Shown: positions 1 through 6,128 of the stretch, piece by piece
Position numbering within the stretch: position 1 is the stretch's first letter
Layout: each line of letters begins with the position of its first letter
Source: Betaproteobacteria bacterium
GTDB taxonomy: Bacteria > Pseudomonadota > Gammaproteobacteria > Burkholderiales > SG8-39
Reading direction: 5' to 3'
NCBI GenBank assembly: GCA_011391185.1
Contig: JAABRB010000054.1
Coordinates: 1-13,835 of the forward strand
Length of the DNA stretch: 13,835 bases
The notes under the pieces: model-generated
Database searches by the model: none
What the model was told of the DNA's origin: nothing
The model's input: only the letters and a program-made list of their open reading frames with translations
Program-made: the position numbers and the translations under genes

Positions 1-117
1 CTCCTGGGCGCGTACGAGCGCGTCACCTTCATCATCGACGAGCATGGCAAGGTCGCGCATGTGATCGACCATCCCGACACAGGTGGACATGGCGAAGAGG
101 TGCTCGGTTGCCTCTAG
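1..117 (+). CDS. Peroxiredoxin (Bcp/AhpC-TSA type), C-terminal fragment
   Basis: Reading frame 1 is open from the window edge to a TAG at 115-117 and gives 38 residues. The fragment has the C-terminal signature of thioredoxin-fold peroxiredoxins of the Bcp group: the core strand VTFIIDEHGKV, then a variable turn, then a terminal helix beginning with H-G-E-E-V-L. Known for the family: thiol-dependent reduction of hydrogen peroxide and organic hydroperoxides in the cytoplasm. The peroxidatic cysteine and the active site lie upstream of the window, so catalytic competence and the 1-Cys or 2-Cys class cannot be judged. No T-rich terminator follows the stop closely. Other thioredoxin-fold proteins such as TlpA/ResA are less likely, because the fragment lines up best with the Bcp ending. 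Confidence 0.75.
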   Translation, partial: LLGAYERVTFIIDEHGKVAHVIDHPDTGGHGEEVLGCL

Positions 118-336
118 ATTGCCGCCCGCCGCCGCAACGGTCGGCATGAGTGGCGGGGCATTTTGGCAGCGTTCCGGTCCGGTTCCGGGTGGTTGGCCGA
201 CGGGACGGCACTAGGCCATGCGGCCTAAGTCTCGCAAGCCCTCCGCGAACTGTTCCGTGCTCCGTTTCAAAGGCTTATGCGATTGCGGCCGAGTCGGGCG
301 GGCAAGCGTCCGGTGGCGTCCTAGGACAGCGTCATA
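118..336. other. Non-coding stretch between the peroxiredoxin and the sRNA promoter
   Basis: No convincing protein gene is present on either strand; the short open frames are Arg/Pro/Ser-rich and lack ribosome binding sites. The one structure seen is a hairpin at 210-230, ACTAGGCC paired with GGCCTAAGT around a 4-nt loop with one bulged A. It has no T-run after it on either strand, so it is at best a 3' end-protecting or Rho-associated element for the peroxiredoxin mRNA. Confidence 0.4.
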
Positions 337-365
337 TTGCGTGCCTCGCGCGACTGCCCTATAGT
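337..365 (+). promoter_or_regulatory. Sigma70-type promoter for the small RNA
   Basis: TTGCGT at 337-342 and TATAGT at 360-365 are separated by exactly 17 bases. The -10 box matches the consensus at 5 of 6 positions; the -35 box keeps the TTG core. The predicted start is at about 372/373, which is the first base of a perfect 9-bp hairpin. Promoter, structured RNA and terminator therefore fit together without a coding region between them. The transcript start is inferred from spacing only. Confidence 0.5.
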
Positions 366-371
366 CGGATT

Positions 372-462
372 CGCAGGCCGGCCCCACCGGCCTGCTACCT
401 CCGAAGGCGCGGGTCATCGCGCGCTTCCTCCCTATTGACGGCCTGCGGGCCGTCATTTTTTT
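372..462 (+). ncRNA. Candidate ~90-nt small RNA with two anti-Shine-Dalgarno-like linkers
   Basis: Seen in the sequence: hairpin 1 has arms 373-381 and 387-395 (perfect 9 bp, 5-nt C-rich loop). Hairpin 2 has arms 403-411 and 418-427 (9 bp, bulged G423, 6-nt loop). Hairpin 3, at 437-454, is an intrinsic terminator followed by seven T. The unpaired linkers read TACCTCC (396-402) and TTCCTCCCTATT (425-436); both contain CCTCC, the core of the 16S rRNA anti-Shine-Dalgarno. No open frame with a ribosome binding site runs through it. A sigma70-like promoter sits at the right distance upstream. It is convergent with the DUF1631 gene, which ends 8 bases past the T-run. General knowledge: sRNAs with unpaired CUCC motifs can mask ribosome binding sites. 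I recall a Rfam entry named 'Betaproteobacteria toxic small RNA' with a similar idea, but membership was not tested. Alternatively it could be only a long 3' UTR of the peroxiredoxin mRNA. Confidence 0.55.
437..462 (+). terminator. Rho-independent terminator of the small RNA
   Basis: GACGGCC at 437-443 pairs with GGCCGTC at 448-454 (7 bp, 4-nt loop TGCG). One A and then seven T follow (456-462). The T-run lies only on the plus-strand downstream side, so it stops rightward transcription; the leftward DUF1631 transcript would meet the A-run first. The nearest upstream plus-strand stop codon is about 320 bases away, which argues for a dedicated transcript. Confidence 0.85.
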
Positions 463-470
463 GTGCGGAT

Positions 471-1562
471 TCAGGCGTGCGCGGGTCGCGCGCTACCGAG
501 GAGGATTTCGCGATGGTGGACCATCAGCATGTCGAGCACCGCCTTGCGCTTGCCCGCATCGAGGGCGACGGCATCCATTCCGGCCTGGATCTTCTTGAGC
601 ATCCCGGGTAGCACACCCTTCAGGCGTGCACGCTCCGCCGGATCGATGCCGGGTTTCACGCTGGCGATCAGTTCGTTCATCACGTCGACGGCGTCACGCC
701 ATTGCGCGCTGCTGGTTCCCAGCGCATGAGCGCGGGCCAGCACCAGCGCCCAGGTCTCCGTCAGAAACATTGCCACTGGCGGCGGCACCGCCGCGACGCC
801 CAGCATGGCGGACACCGTCTGCGCGGCGGCGGCTTGCGCCGCTGGCGACGGCTGGGAACTCTGCTCGCTGCCTGCCCCCGGTAGACCTCCCGCAGGCGAC
901 GATTCCTGGGTGGCGGCGCCGCGCGGAACGGCAGGTACGATACCGGCGCGTTCGAGGGCGCTGTTCATCACGCGGTAGAGGTCACAGACGGGCGCGACAA
1001 GCTGTTTCTCGAGACCGGGACGAATTGCGCGCGCTGCGCGACTCTTAATGTCGAGTGCGTCGACACCGGCGTACACCGCGAACGCAATGGCCATCGGTCC
1101 GACCGGATTGTCGCCGTCGTCCAGCGCACCGAGGCCAAACGCGGATGCGATTCGCCCGGAGAACTGCGCTAGCTCGGCGCCTGCGGCCTGTTTGAGTTGC
1201 ACGGCAAGCTTATTCACTGCAACCTGGTTTTCCAGGAGATTCGTCTTGAGCATGGAGAGGTCTTCTTCACCTCCGCCCCGATCCCGTCCGCTCTGGAGGG
1301 CCTGCGTCGACGCATCGATCCGCGCGACCAACTCCCTCTGGAAGGCCTCGACAAACGCGTCCTGCCTCTCGCGGAGGCGGTGCACCGCGCCCGAATACTG
1401 ATCGCGCTCCTCGCGATCCCCGCTCGCCTGGCTCTCCTTGAGGAGCCCGTTTGCAAGCGACACCAGGAGCGGCGGAAGTTGCGCACCCAGCCGCGTCCGG
1501 ACCGCCTCGCGGCACTGGTTGACGATGGCACCACCGTCGTATGCAGGTGTGGCATTAGACAC
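471..1562 (-). CDS. DUF1631 family protein, compact form
   Basis: 363 residues from a GTG start. GGAGAGG (plus 1573-1579) lies about 10 bases upstream of this GTG, and a promoter whose -35 box covers 1623-1628 would remove the in-frame ATG at 1626-1628; that is why GTG was chosen. Residues 1-210 are helical and Leu/Ala-rich, with the early C-R-E-A segment and the A-F-V-E-A-F helix seen in DUF1631. Residues 215-248 form a Ser/Pro/Gln/Ala-rich linker. Residues 262-352 match the family's ending: a T-x-x-W-x-x-V-L segment, S-x-x-W, a V-x-P-x-x-x-x-x-x-R-x-x-L turn, then a final H-H. Members are usually about twice this length from memory, so the linker probably replaces the middle of the protein. 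No signal peptide or membrane segment is seen. Function is unknown; older 'thymidine phosphorylase' labels for this family have no support here. Confidence 0.7.
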   Translation of the reverse strand: MSNATPAYDGGAIVNQCREAVRTRLGAQLPPLLVSLANGLLKESQASGDREERDQYSGAVHRLRERQDAFVEAFQRELVARIDASTQALQSGRDRGGGEEDLSMLKTNLLENQVAVNKLAVQLKQAAGAELAQFSGRIASAFGLGALDDGDNPVGPMAIAFAVYAGVDALDIKSRAARAIRPGLEKQLVAPVCDLYRVMNSALERAGIVPAVPRGAATQESSPAGGLPGAGSEQSSQPSPAAQAAAAQTVSAMLGVAAVPPPVAMFLTETWALVLARAHALGTSSAQWRDAVDVMNELIASVKPGIDPAERARLKGVLPGMLKKIQAGMDAVALDAGKRKAVLDMLMVHHREILLGSARPAHA

Positions 1563-1599
1563 GAACGAATTTCCTCTCCATCTGCCGGGCTCCGCGACC

Positions 1600-1628
1600 G
1601 AGATAGCAAGCGATTCGCGCGGGTCCAA
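1600..1628 (-). promoter_or_regulatory. Predicted promoter of the DUF1631 gene
   Basis: On the minus strand TTGGAC (1628-1623) is followed after 17 bases by TATCTC (1605-1600), with a TG one base upstream of the -10 as in extended -10 promoters. The predicted start near 1593 leaves a leader of about 30 nt containing the GGAGAGG ribosome binding site. The hexamer matches are moderate (TTG core; TAT core), so this is a prediction, but its position supports the GTG start at 1562. Confidence 0.4.
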
Positions 1629-1936
1629 TCAGCCTGCGGGCATCCCGCCCTAAGCCAAAGTTTACGTGCGCGCGCGCCAGAGCCAAAGGCAGCATTCCGC
1701 ACGAACGGCACCGTCTGGCCGACGAGTGGGACGCAATTCCCGTGTTTCGCCTGCATCACCCTCCGGCGTCATGTGTGGGACGCCCTCCGACTGGCAGTCT
1801 GTGGCGATCCGACGACATTCCCGTCTCCGATCCGACACCGGCGATCTCCGGCGCATGCATCATTACCTCGCCCGGACTCGGCAGCCGCCCTCGGACTGAT
1901 CGCCCGGACGCGCGGTGTCTGCGTTCCGACCGGGCG
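1629..1936. other. Intergenic region between lon and the DUF1631 gene
   Basis: No gene was recognised on either strand. It holds the 3' flank of lon and the far upstream region of the DUF1631 promoter. Two direct copies of GATCCGAC lie at 1806-1813 and 1829-1836. The sequence 1837-1852 contains repeated CCGG but no stem followed by T's on the lon-coding strand, so no intrinsic terminator for lon is visible. Confidence 0.4.
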
Positions 1937-4366
1937 TCAAGTGCACTCGGCGGGAACCGGACTTGGCACTTCTGCGGACGCAAGCGCGTGCCGCATGGCA
2001 TCGTCAACAGTCTCGAGCCAGACGAAATCAAGTCGGTCCCGGGCGCCCTGCGGCACGTCGACGAGGTCCTTGCGGTTGCGGGCCGGCAGCATCACGGTCT
2101 CGATCCCCGCGCGCAGTGCGGCCAGGACTTTTTCCTTGATCCCGCCGACCGGCAGCACCAGCCCGCGCAGACTGATCTCGCCGGTCATCGCGGTATCGCT
2201 GCGCACCGTCCGACCGGAATAGAGCGACGTCAGGGCCATGAACATCGCGACGCCGGCGCTCGGTCCGTCTTTGGGAATCGCCCCGGCCGGCACATGGACG
2301 TGAATGTCCCACTTGTCGAAGTCCGTCGGCAGGCCCAGCGATTCGGCACGTGACTTGAGGAGCGTGAGCGCCGCCTGCGCGCTTTCCTTCATGACGTCGC
2401 CGAGCTGGCCGGTGAGTATGAGCTTGCCCGCCCCGGGCGTGCGGCTCGCTTCGACGAACAGGATATCGCCGCCGACCGGCGTCCAGGCGAGGCCGGTCGC
2501 AACACCCGGCATTGACGTACGCAGCGCGATTTCCGCCTCGAACTTCGCGGGGCCGAGAACTTCCACGAGATCCGCGCGATCGATCGAGATGGCTTCCGCG
2601 CTGCCCTCGGCTACGCGGGTCGCGGCATTGCGCAGCACCGAACCGATCTCGCGTTCGAGGTTGCGCACGCCCGCCTCGCGCGTGTAGTCCCCGACGATTG
2701 CCTCGAGCGCCGCGTCGGTGATCGTCGCCTGACCGGGTTTTAGGCCATTGGCCTCGCGCTGGCGCTTCACCAGATAGCGCTTGGCGATCTCGAGCTTCTC
2801 CTCGGCGGTGTAACCGGGCAACTGGATGATCTCCATGCGATCGCGGAGCGGGCCCGGAATCGTATCGAGCATGTTCGCCGTGGTGATGAAGATCACGCGC
2901 GACAGATCGAACGTCACGCCGAGATAAGTGTCGCGAAACGCCTTGTTCTGCTCCGGATCGAGAACCTCGAGGAGGGCCGAGGACGGGTCGCCGTGATACG
3001 CGCTTGCCCCCACTTTGTCGATCTCGTCGAGCATCATCACGCAGTCGCGCGTGCCGGCCTTCTTGATGCCCTGGATGATGACGCCGGGGAGCGCACCGAT
3101 GTAGGTGCGCCGGTGACCGCGGATTTCCGCCTCGTCGTGGACACCGCCGAGCGCGACACGCTCGAACTTGCGGCCGAGCGCGCGGGCGATGCTCTGGCCG
3201 AGCGAAGTCTTGCCAACGCCGGGCGGGCCGACGAAGCACAGAATGGGACCATGCCCTCCCGGATTGAGCTTGCGGACCGCGAGAAACTCGACGATGCGGC
3301 GCTTGATCTTGTCCAGCCCGAAGTGGTCTTCGTCGAGGATTCGCCGCGCTTCTGCGATATCGATCGTGCCCTCGGTGGTCTTCGACCACGGCAGCTCGAC
3401 CAGCCAATCGAGGTAGGTGCGCGCCATCGAGTACTCGGCCGAGGCCTCGGGCATGCGTTCCAGGCGCTTGAGCTCCTTCTTCGCATGGGCGAGCGTCTCC
3501 TCGGGCATGCCCGCCTGCTCGACGGCCTCGCGCAGCTCGGCCAGCTCCTGGCCGGCACCTTCGCCTTCGCCGAGCTCCTTCTGGATCTGGCGCAGCTGTT
3601 CGCGCAGGACGTATTCGCGCTGGCGCTCGTCCATGGTCGCCTGGGTGCGCGTGCCGATGTCGCGCGAGATCTTGAGCACTTCGATGCGATGCGCCAGCAT
3701 CCCGAGCACTTTATCCACACGCGCGGACACGTCGAATGTCTCGAGCACCGACTGCTTCTCGGATGCGGCGACGTCCATGAATCCCGCGATGAGGTCGGCG
3801 AGCGGGCCCGGCGACTTGAAGGCCTGCACGGCCTGCAGAAGTTCCGGCGGCGTCTGCGGCAGGAGTTCGAGCGCCTCGGTGGCACGCTCGCGCAGCTGGA
3901 AAAGCTGGGCCTCGAGTTCCTTGCCCATCGCTTCGTCATCGCGCTGCCGCTCGACGCGCGCGACGAGAAACGGGTAGCCCGAGAGGAATTCGACCACGCG
4001 ATAGCGTTCCTCGCCCTGGCACACGATGTGGTGCGTGCCGTCCGGGGTCGTCACATAGCGCAGAATCTGCGCGGCCGTTCCAACCGGGTGCAGATCTTGC
4101 GTATGCGGTTCGTCAACGGCCGGATCCCGCTGCAGGAGCAGTCCGACCGGACGATCGTTTTTCACCGCATACTGGGCCGCGGCGAGGGACGCCTCGCGTC
4201 CGACCGTCGCGGGCAGGATCATGCCCGGAAACAGCACCAGGTTGCGCACCGGCACGAGCACCAGTGCGTCCTCCGGTATCGACACTTGCGGGGTCGATGC
4301 GGCGGTCTGATCCGGAGCGGGTGGCTTCGCCTGCCCGGTCATGCCGTGTTCGAGGTTCATCGTCAT
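1937..4366 (-). CDS. lon: ATP-dependent serine protease Lon (LonA)
   Basis: 809 residues, the usual LonA length. Lon unfolds and degrades misfolded and regulatory proteins in the cytoplasm as a hexamer. Seen: N-terminal substrate-binding domain from about residue 35 (VLVPVRNLVLFPGMILP) to 235; a coiled, Glu/Arg-rich connector at about 240-315; the AAA+ module with Walker A GPPGVGKT at 380-387, Walker B MMLDEID at 444-450 and the ITTAN sensor at 494-498; and a C-terminal peptidase domain with catalytic Ser703 in PKDGPSAG and Lys746 in GGIKEK, 43 residues apart as in Escherichia coli (Ser679/Lys722). The frame stays open upstream, but the extension (to 4624) is Arg/Ala/Gly-rich and lies inside hsp20, so the ATG 8 bases after the hsp20 stop was chosen; a second ATG two codons later is equally possible. 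Translational coupling to hsp20 is likely, since the ribosome binding site is weak (GAGAGAAG). All catalytic residues are present. Confidence 0.95.
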   Translation of the reverse strand: MTMNLEHGMTGQAKPPAPDQTAASTPQVSIPEDALVLVPVRNLVLFPGMILPATVGREASLAAAQYAVKNDRPVGLLLQRDPAVDEPHTQDLHPVGTAAQILRYVTTPDGTHHIVCQGEERYRVVEFLSGYPFLVARVERQRDDEAMGKELEAQLFQLRERATEALELLPQTPPELLQAVQAFKSPGPLADLIAGFMDVAASEKQSVLETFDVSARVDKVLGMLAHRIEVLKISRDIGTRTQATMDERQREYVLREQLRQIQKELGEGEGAGQELAELREAVEQAGMPEETLAHAKKELKRLERMPEASAEYSMARTYLDWLVELPWSKTTEGTIDIAEARRILDEDHFGLDKIKRRIVEFLAVRKLNPGGHGPILCFVGPPGVGKTSLGQSIARALGRKFERVALGGVHDEAEIRGHRRTYIGALPGVIIQGIKKAGTRDCVMMLDEIDKVGASAYHGDPSSALLEVLDPEQNKAFRDTYLGVTFDLSRVIFITTANMLDTIPGPLRDRMEIIQLPGYTAEEKLEIAKRYLVKRQREANGLKPGQATITDAALEAIVGDYTREAGVRNLEREIGSVLRNAATRVAEGSAEAISIDRADLVEVLGPAKFEAEIALRTSMPGVATGLAWTPVGGDILFVEASRTPGAGKLILTGQLGDVMKESAQAALTLLKSRAESLGLPTDFDKWDIHVHVPAGAIPKDGPSAGVAMFMALTSLYSGRTVRSDTAMTGEISLRGLVLPVGGIKEKVLAALRAGIETVMLPARNRKDLVDVPQGARDRLDFVWLETVDDAMRHALASAEVPSPVPAECT

Positions 4367-4374
4367 GGCTTCTC

Positions 4375-4788
4375 TCACGCGATGCGCCGCAATCCGATCA
4401 CGAGGCAGCCGCGATCGAATTGTTGCGCGAAGAGTTCGAATCGGCCGGCCGGCAGCGGCACCCGCCGCGCGAACCGGCCATGCGGAATCTCCAGCCGCCG
4501 AATGCTTCCCGAGCGCGCAACCACGGGCAGCTGCCGCTCGCCTTGCACCACGAGGGCGCCGGCGGGGTCCACGAGCACCTGCACCTGTTCCGCGGCAACA
4601 CCCGGCACCGCAAAGAACAGCCACACCTCGTCGTCCGCGGTGAACACGTCAACCGGCGGCTCCCAGGTCGGCGCGGCGTGCTCTCGCGGCCCCACTTCAG
4701 TGAAGAAGCGGCGCTGCAGCCGGTCGGCTTCGTCCAGCATCTGGAGGGCCTGGGCCCACATCCAGCTGCGCGGGTGTCGGGTCGTCAT
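4375..4788 (-). CDS. Small heat shock protein, Hsp20/alpha-crystallin family
   Basis: 137 residues. sHsps hold unfolding proteins in the cytoplasm for refolding or proteolysis, without ATP. Seen: an N-terminal arm (1-42) with a Trp/Leu/Arg-rich helix, then an alpha-crystallin domain from P-P-V-D-V-F (about 44) to the end. The domain includes the VPGV turn (61-64), the EIP...F-x-R-x-V-P-L-P-A segment (100-114) and the G-C-L-V-I-G-L strand (127-133), which stands for the family's G-V-L motif. The chain stops at RRIA directly after that last strand: the usual C-terminal extension with an I-x-I anchor is absent. The ATG at 4788-4786 was chosen because the longer frame (to 4884) would start upstream of the predicted heat-shock promoter; a GGAT about 7 bases upstream is a modest ribosome binding site. 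It lies 8 bases before lon and is surely cotranscribed. Confidence 0.9.
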   Translation of the reverse strand: MTTRHPRSWMWAQALQMLDEADRLQRRFFTEVGPREHAAPTWEPPVDVFTADDEVWLFFAVPGVAAEQVQVLVDPAGALVVQGERQLPVVARSGSIRRLEIPHGRFARRVPLPAGRFELFAQQFDRGCLVIGLRRIA

Positions 4789-4809
4789 GAATCGATCCGT
4801 TCGGGTGCA

Positions 4810-4828
4810 GCATGCCGAGCCGGCATGC
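4810..4828 (-). promoter_or_regulatory. Hairpin in the hsp20 leader
   Basis: GCATGCCG and CGGCATGC form a perfect 8-bp inverted repeat with a 3-nt loop. It lies within the predicted 52-nt hsp20 leader, 21 bases before the start codon. It does not itself cover the GGAT ribosome binding site, so a role as an RNA thermometer is only possible; it could also stabilise the mRNA or be an operator. Confidence 0.4.
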
Positions 4829-4846
4829 GAGAGCTGTTGACATGCC

Positions 4847-4876
4847 TTATGTGGACCCCAATTCGCCGCAATCAAG
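4847..4876 (-). promoter_or_regulatory. Sigma32-like heat-shock promoter of hsp20-lon
   Basis: On the minus strand CTTGATT (4876-4870) and CCACATAA (4854-4847) are 15 bases apart. The sigma32 consensus is CTTGAAA and CCCCATNT with a spacer of about 11-16. The -35 fits at 5 of 7 positions and the -10 keeps CC-CAT. The predicted start is near 4840, giving a leader of about 52 nt to the hsp20 ATG. Heat-shock control fits both genes of the operon. A further CTTGATT copy lies upstream at 4897-4903. Confidence 0.5.
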
Positions 4877-4975
4877 CCCTGCACCTATCACACTGACAAT
4901 CAAGGGGAATCCCCGCTCGTGCCGGCGATCTGACCGAAGGTTGCGCGGAGTGTTACCGTTGAACGCGGTATCGAC

Positions 4976-5002
4976 ATCGAGCGCGAACTCACGCTGCTCG
5001 AT
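4976..5002 (+). repeat. Inverted repeat upstream of the MECR-like gene
   Basis: ATCGAGC (4976-4982) and GCTCGAT (4996-5002) form a 7-bp inverted repeat around 13 bases, 53 bases before the ATG at 5055. It could be an operator or a leader hairpin. No convincing promoter could be placed in 4877-5054. Confidence 0.3.
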
Positions 5003-5054
5003 GCCGCGCGCGCAAGCAATCCAGTCCGGTACAACCCATCAGGTGTCACGAACG

Positions 5055-6047
5055 ATGAAAATCACGCAATTCGCCGCTTTCGGAAAACCCGACGAAGTCA
5101 TTCGCTGCGTGGACGTCGACGATGTCGGTGCGCCGGCGCCGGACGAGGCCGTCATCGACGTCCTGGCGTTCCCGATCAATCCCGCCGACCTGCTGACGAT
5201 CGAGGGACGCTACGCGGTCCGTCCGCCGCTACCGGCGCGGCTCGGCGCCGAGTGCGTCGGCCGGGTGATCAGCCGGGGTCGTGACGTGCGGGATCTAGCC
5301 GAGGGCGACCTCGTCATCCCGCTCGACCGCGAGAACTGGGTCCAGCGCAAGAAGGCCAAGGCTGCCCAGCTCGTCAAGGTTCCGGCGAACGTCGACCCGT
5401 TGCAGCTTGCGATGCTGAAAGTCAATCCGCCCACTGCGCACCTCATGATGACGAAGTACGTCGATCTGAAGCCCGGCGAATGGCTGATCCAGAGTGCTGC
5501 GAATTCCGGCGTCGGACATTGCCTCATCCAGCTCGCGAAGGCTGCGGGCATTCGGTCGATGAACGTCGTGCGACGCGCGGGGCTCGCGGACGAACTTCAC
5601 ACGCTCGGCGCCGACGTCGTGGTCGTGGACGGCCCGGATCTGGCCGAGCGCGTGCGGGCCGCCACGGATGGCGCGGCGATCCGCCTCGCGATCGATGCCG
5701 TGGGCGGGACTCAGGTCGTACGGCTCGGCGACTGCCTCGCCGACGAGGGAATCATCGTCAACTACGGTCTCCTCTCGGGCGAAAACCCGCAACTGACCGG
5801 CCATCAGACCGTTTTCAAGCGGCTCTGGCTCACCGGGTTCTGGCTGATGCCGACCTTGCAGCGCATGACGCCGGCGGAAATTCGAGAACTATATGGAATG
5901 CTGGCGGGCCGGATTGCGGACGGCTCGCTCCGCGTCCCGGTCGAGGCGACTTATCCGATCGAAGCGATCGCCCAGGCGGTCGCCCAGGCCAATGCCTATC
6001 GCCGCACCGGCAAAGTGCTCGTGACGCCGAACGGCCCGCTCGGGTAG
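5055..6047 (+). CDS. MDR-family NAD(P)H-dependent reductase with 2-enoyl thioester reductase (MECR/Etr1) motifs
   Basis: 330 residues, zinc-free medium-chain dehydrogenase/reductase. Seen: an N-terminal GroES-like domain with FPINPADLLTIEGRY (39-53). Tyr53 falls where Etr1/MECR carry the catalytic tyrosine of enoyl-thioester reduction. Then comes VNPPTAHLM (123-131), typical of this subfamily, and a Rossmann cofactor loop QSAANSGVGHCLIQLAKAAG (146-165), the MECR form of the pattern rather than the GxGxxG of zinc enzymes. VVRR (171-174) would contact the NADPH phosphate. Structural zinc-binding cysteines are absent. Bacterial relatives are often just called quinone reductase or alcohol dehydrogenase. 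Reduction of 2-enoyl-CoA or -ACP is inferred from motifs; quinone or enone reduction is the alternative. Start: the frame extends upstream to 4812, but AGGTG (5041-5045) lies 9 bases before this ATG and the upstream part has no domain character. It precedes mrfA by 81 bases on the same strand. Confidence 0.8.
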   Translation: MKITQFAAFGKPDEVIRCVDVDDVGAPAPDEAVIDVLAFPINPADLLTIEGRYAVRPPLPARLGAECVGRVISRGRDVRDLAEGDLVIPLDRENWVQRKKAKAAQLVKVPANVDPLQLAMLKVNPPTAHLMMTKYVDLKPGEWLIQSAANSGVGHCLIQLAKAAGIRSMNVVRRAGLADELHTLGADVVVVDGPDLAERVRAATDGAAIRLAIDAVGGTQVVRLGDCLADEGIIVNYGLLSGENPQLTGHQTVFKRLWLTGFWLMPTLQRMTPAEIRELYGMLAGRIADGSLRVPVEATYPIEAIAQAVAQANAYRRTGKVLVTPNGPLG

Positions 6048-6090
6048 ACGACCGCCCGACGGCACGCTGGCTCATCCAGTGAGCCTGCTA

Positions 6091-6123
6091 CTCCCGCATC
6101 CTCGCCACAGAACAATGCGGGAG
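6091..6123 (+). promoter_or_regulatory. Hairpin covering the mrfA ribosome binding site
   Basis: CTCCCGCAT (6091-6099) and ATGCGGGAG (6115-6123) are perfect 9-bp complements around a 15-nt loop. The 3' arm contains most of the GGGAGGGG Shine-Dalgarno (6119-6126), which is followed by the mrfA ATG at 6129. If the transcript comes from upstream, this fold would hide the ribosome binding site. It may instead be a DNA operator. It is not a terminator, as no T-run follows. Confidence 0.55.
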
Positions 6124-6128
6124 GGGCG

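Noticed and set aside
210..230. Hairpin after the peroxiredoxin as an intrinsic terminator
   Set aside because: The stem is good, but no T-run follows on either strand.
118..336. 6S RNA or another known housekeeping RNA
   Set aside because: No long central-bubble hairpin or recognisable conserved segment could be found.
1837..1852. Possible terminator for lon
   Set aside because: CCGG repeats only; no continuous stem with a T-tract on the minus strand.
4367..4624. 86-residue N-terminal extension of Lon
   Set aside because: It overlaps hsp20 in another frame, is low-complexity Arg/Ala/Gly, and Lon's first conserved domain starts after the ATG at 4366.
2993..4840. Long plus-strand open frame of about 615 codons opposite lon
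   Set aside because: It is the antisense shadow of lon and hsp20 in GC-rich DNA; it is Arg/Leu/Glu-rich without domains, while the minus frame has every Lon motif.
4837..4842. Perfect TTGACA on the plus strand upstream of the MECR-like gene
   Set aside because: No acceptable -10 box occurs 16-18 bases downstream (the sequence there reads AATTCG), and the site lies in the hsp20 leader region.
4934..5054. Open frame resembling coding sequence before the MECR-like gene (includes a VERGIDIERE-like stretch)
   Set aside because: It has no start codon or ribosome binding site and runs out of frame into the following gene; it is probably chance or a decayed remnant that cannot be supported.
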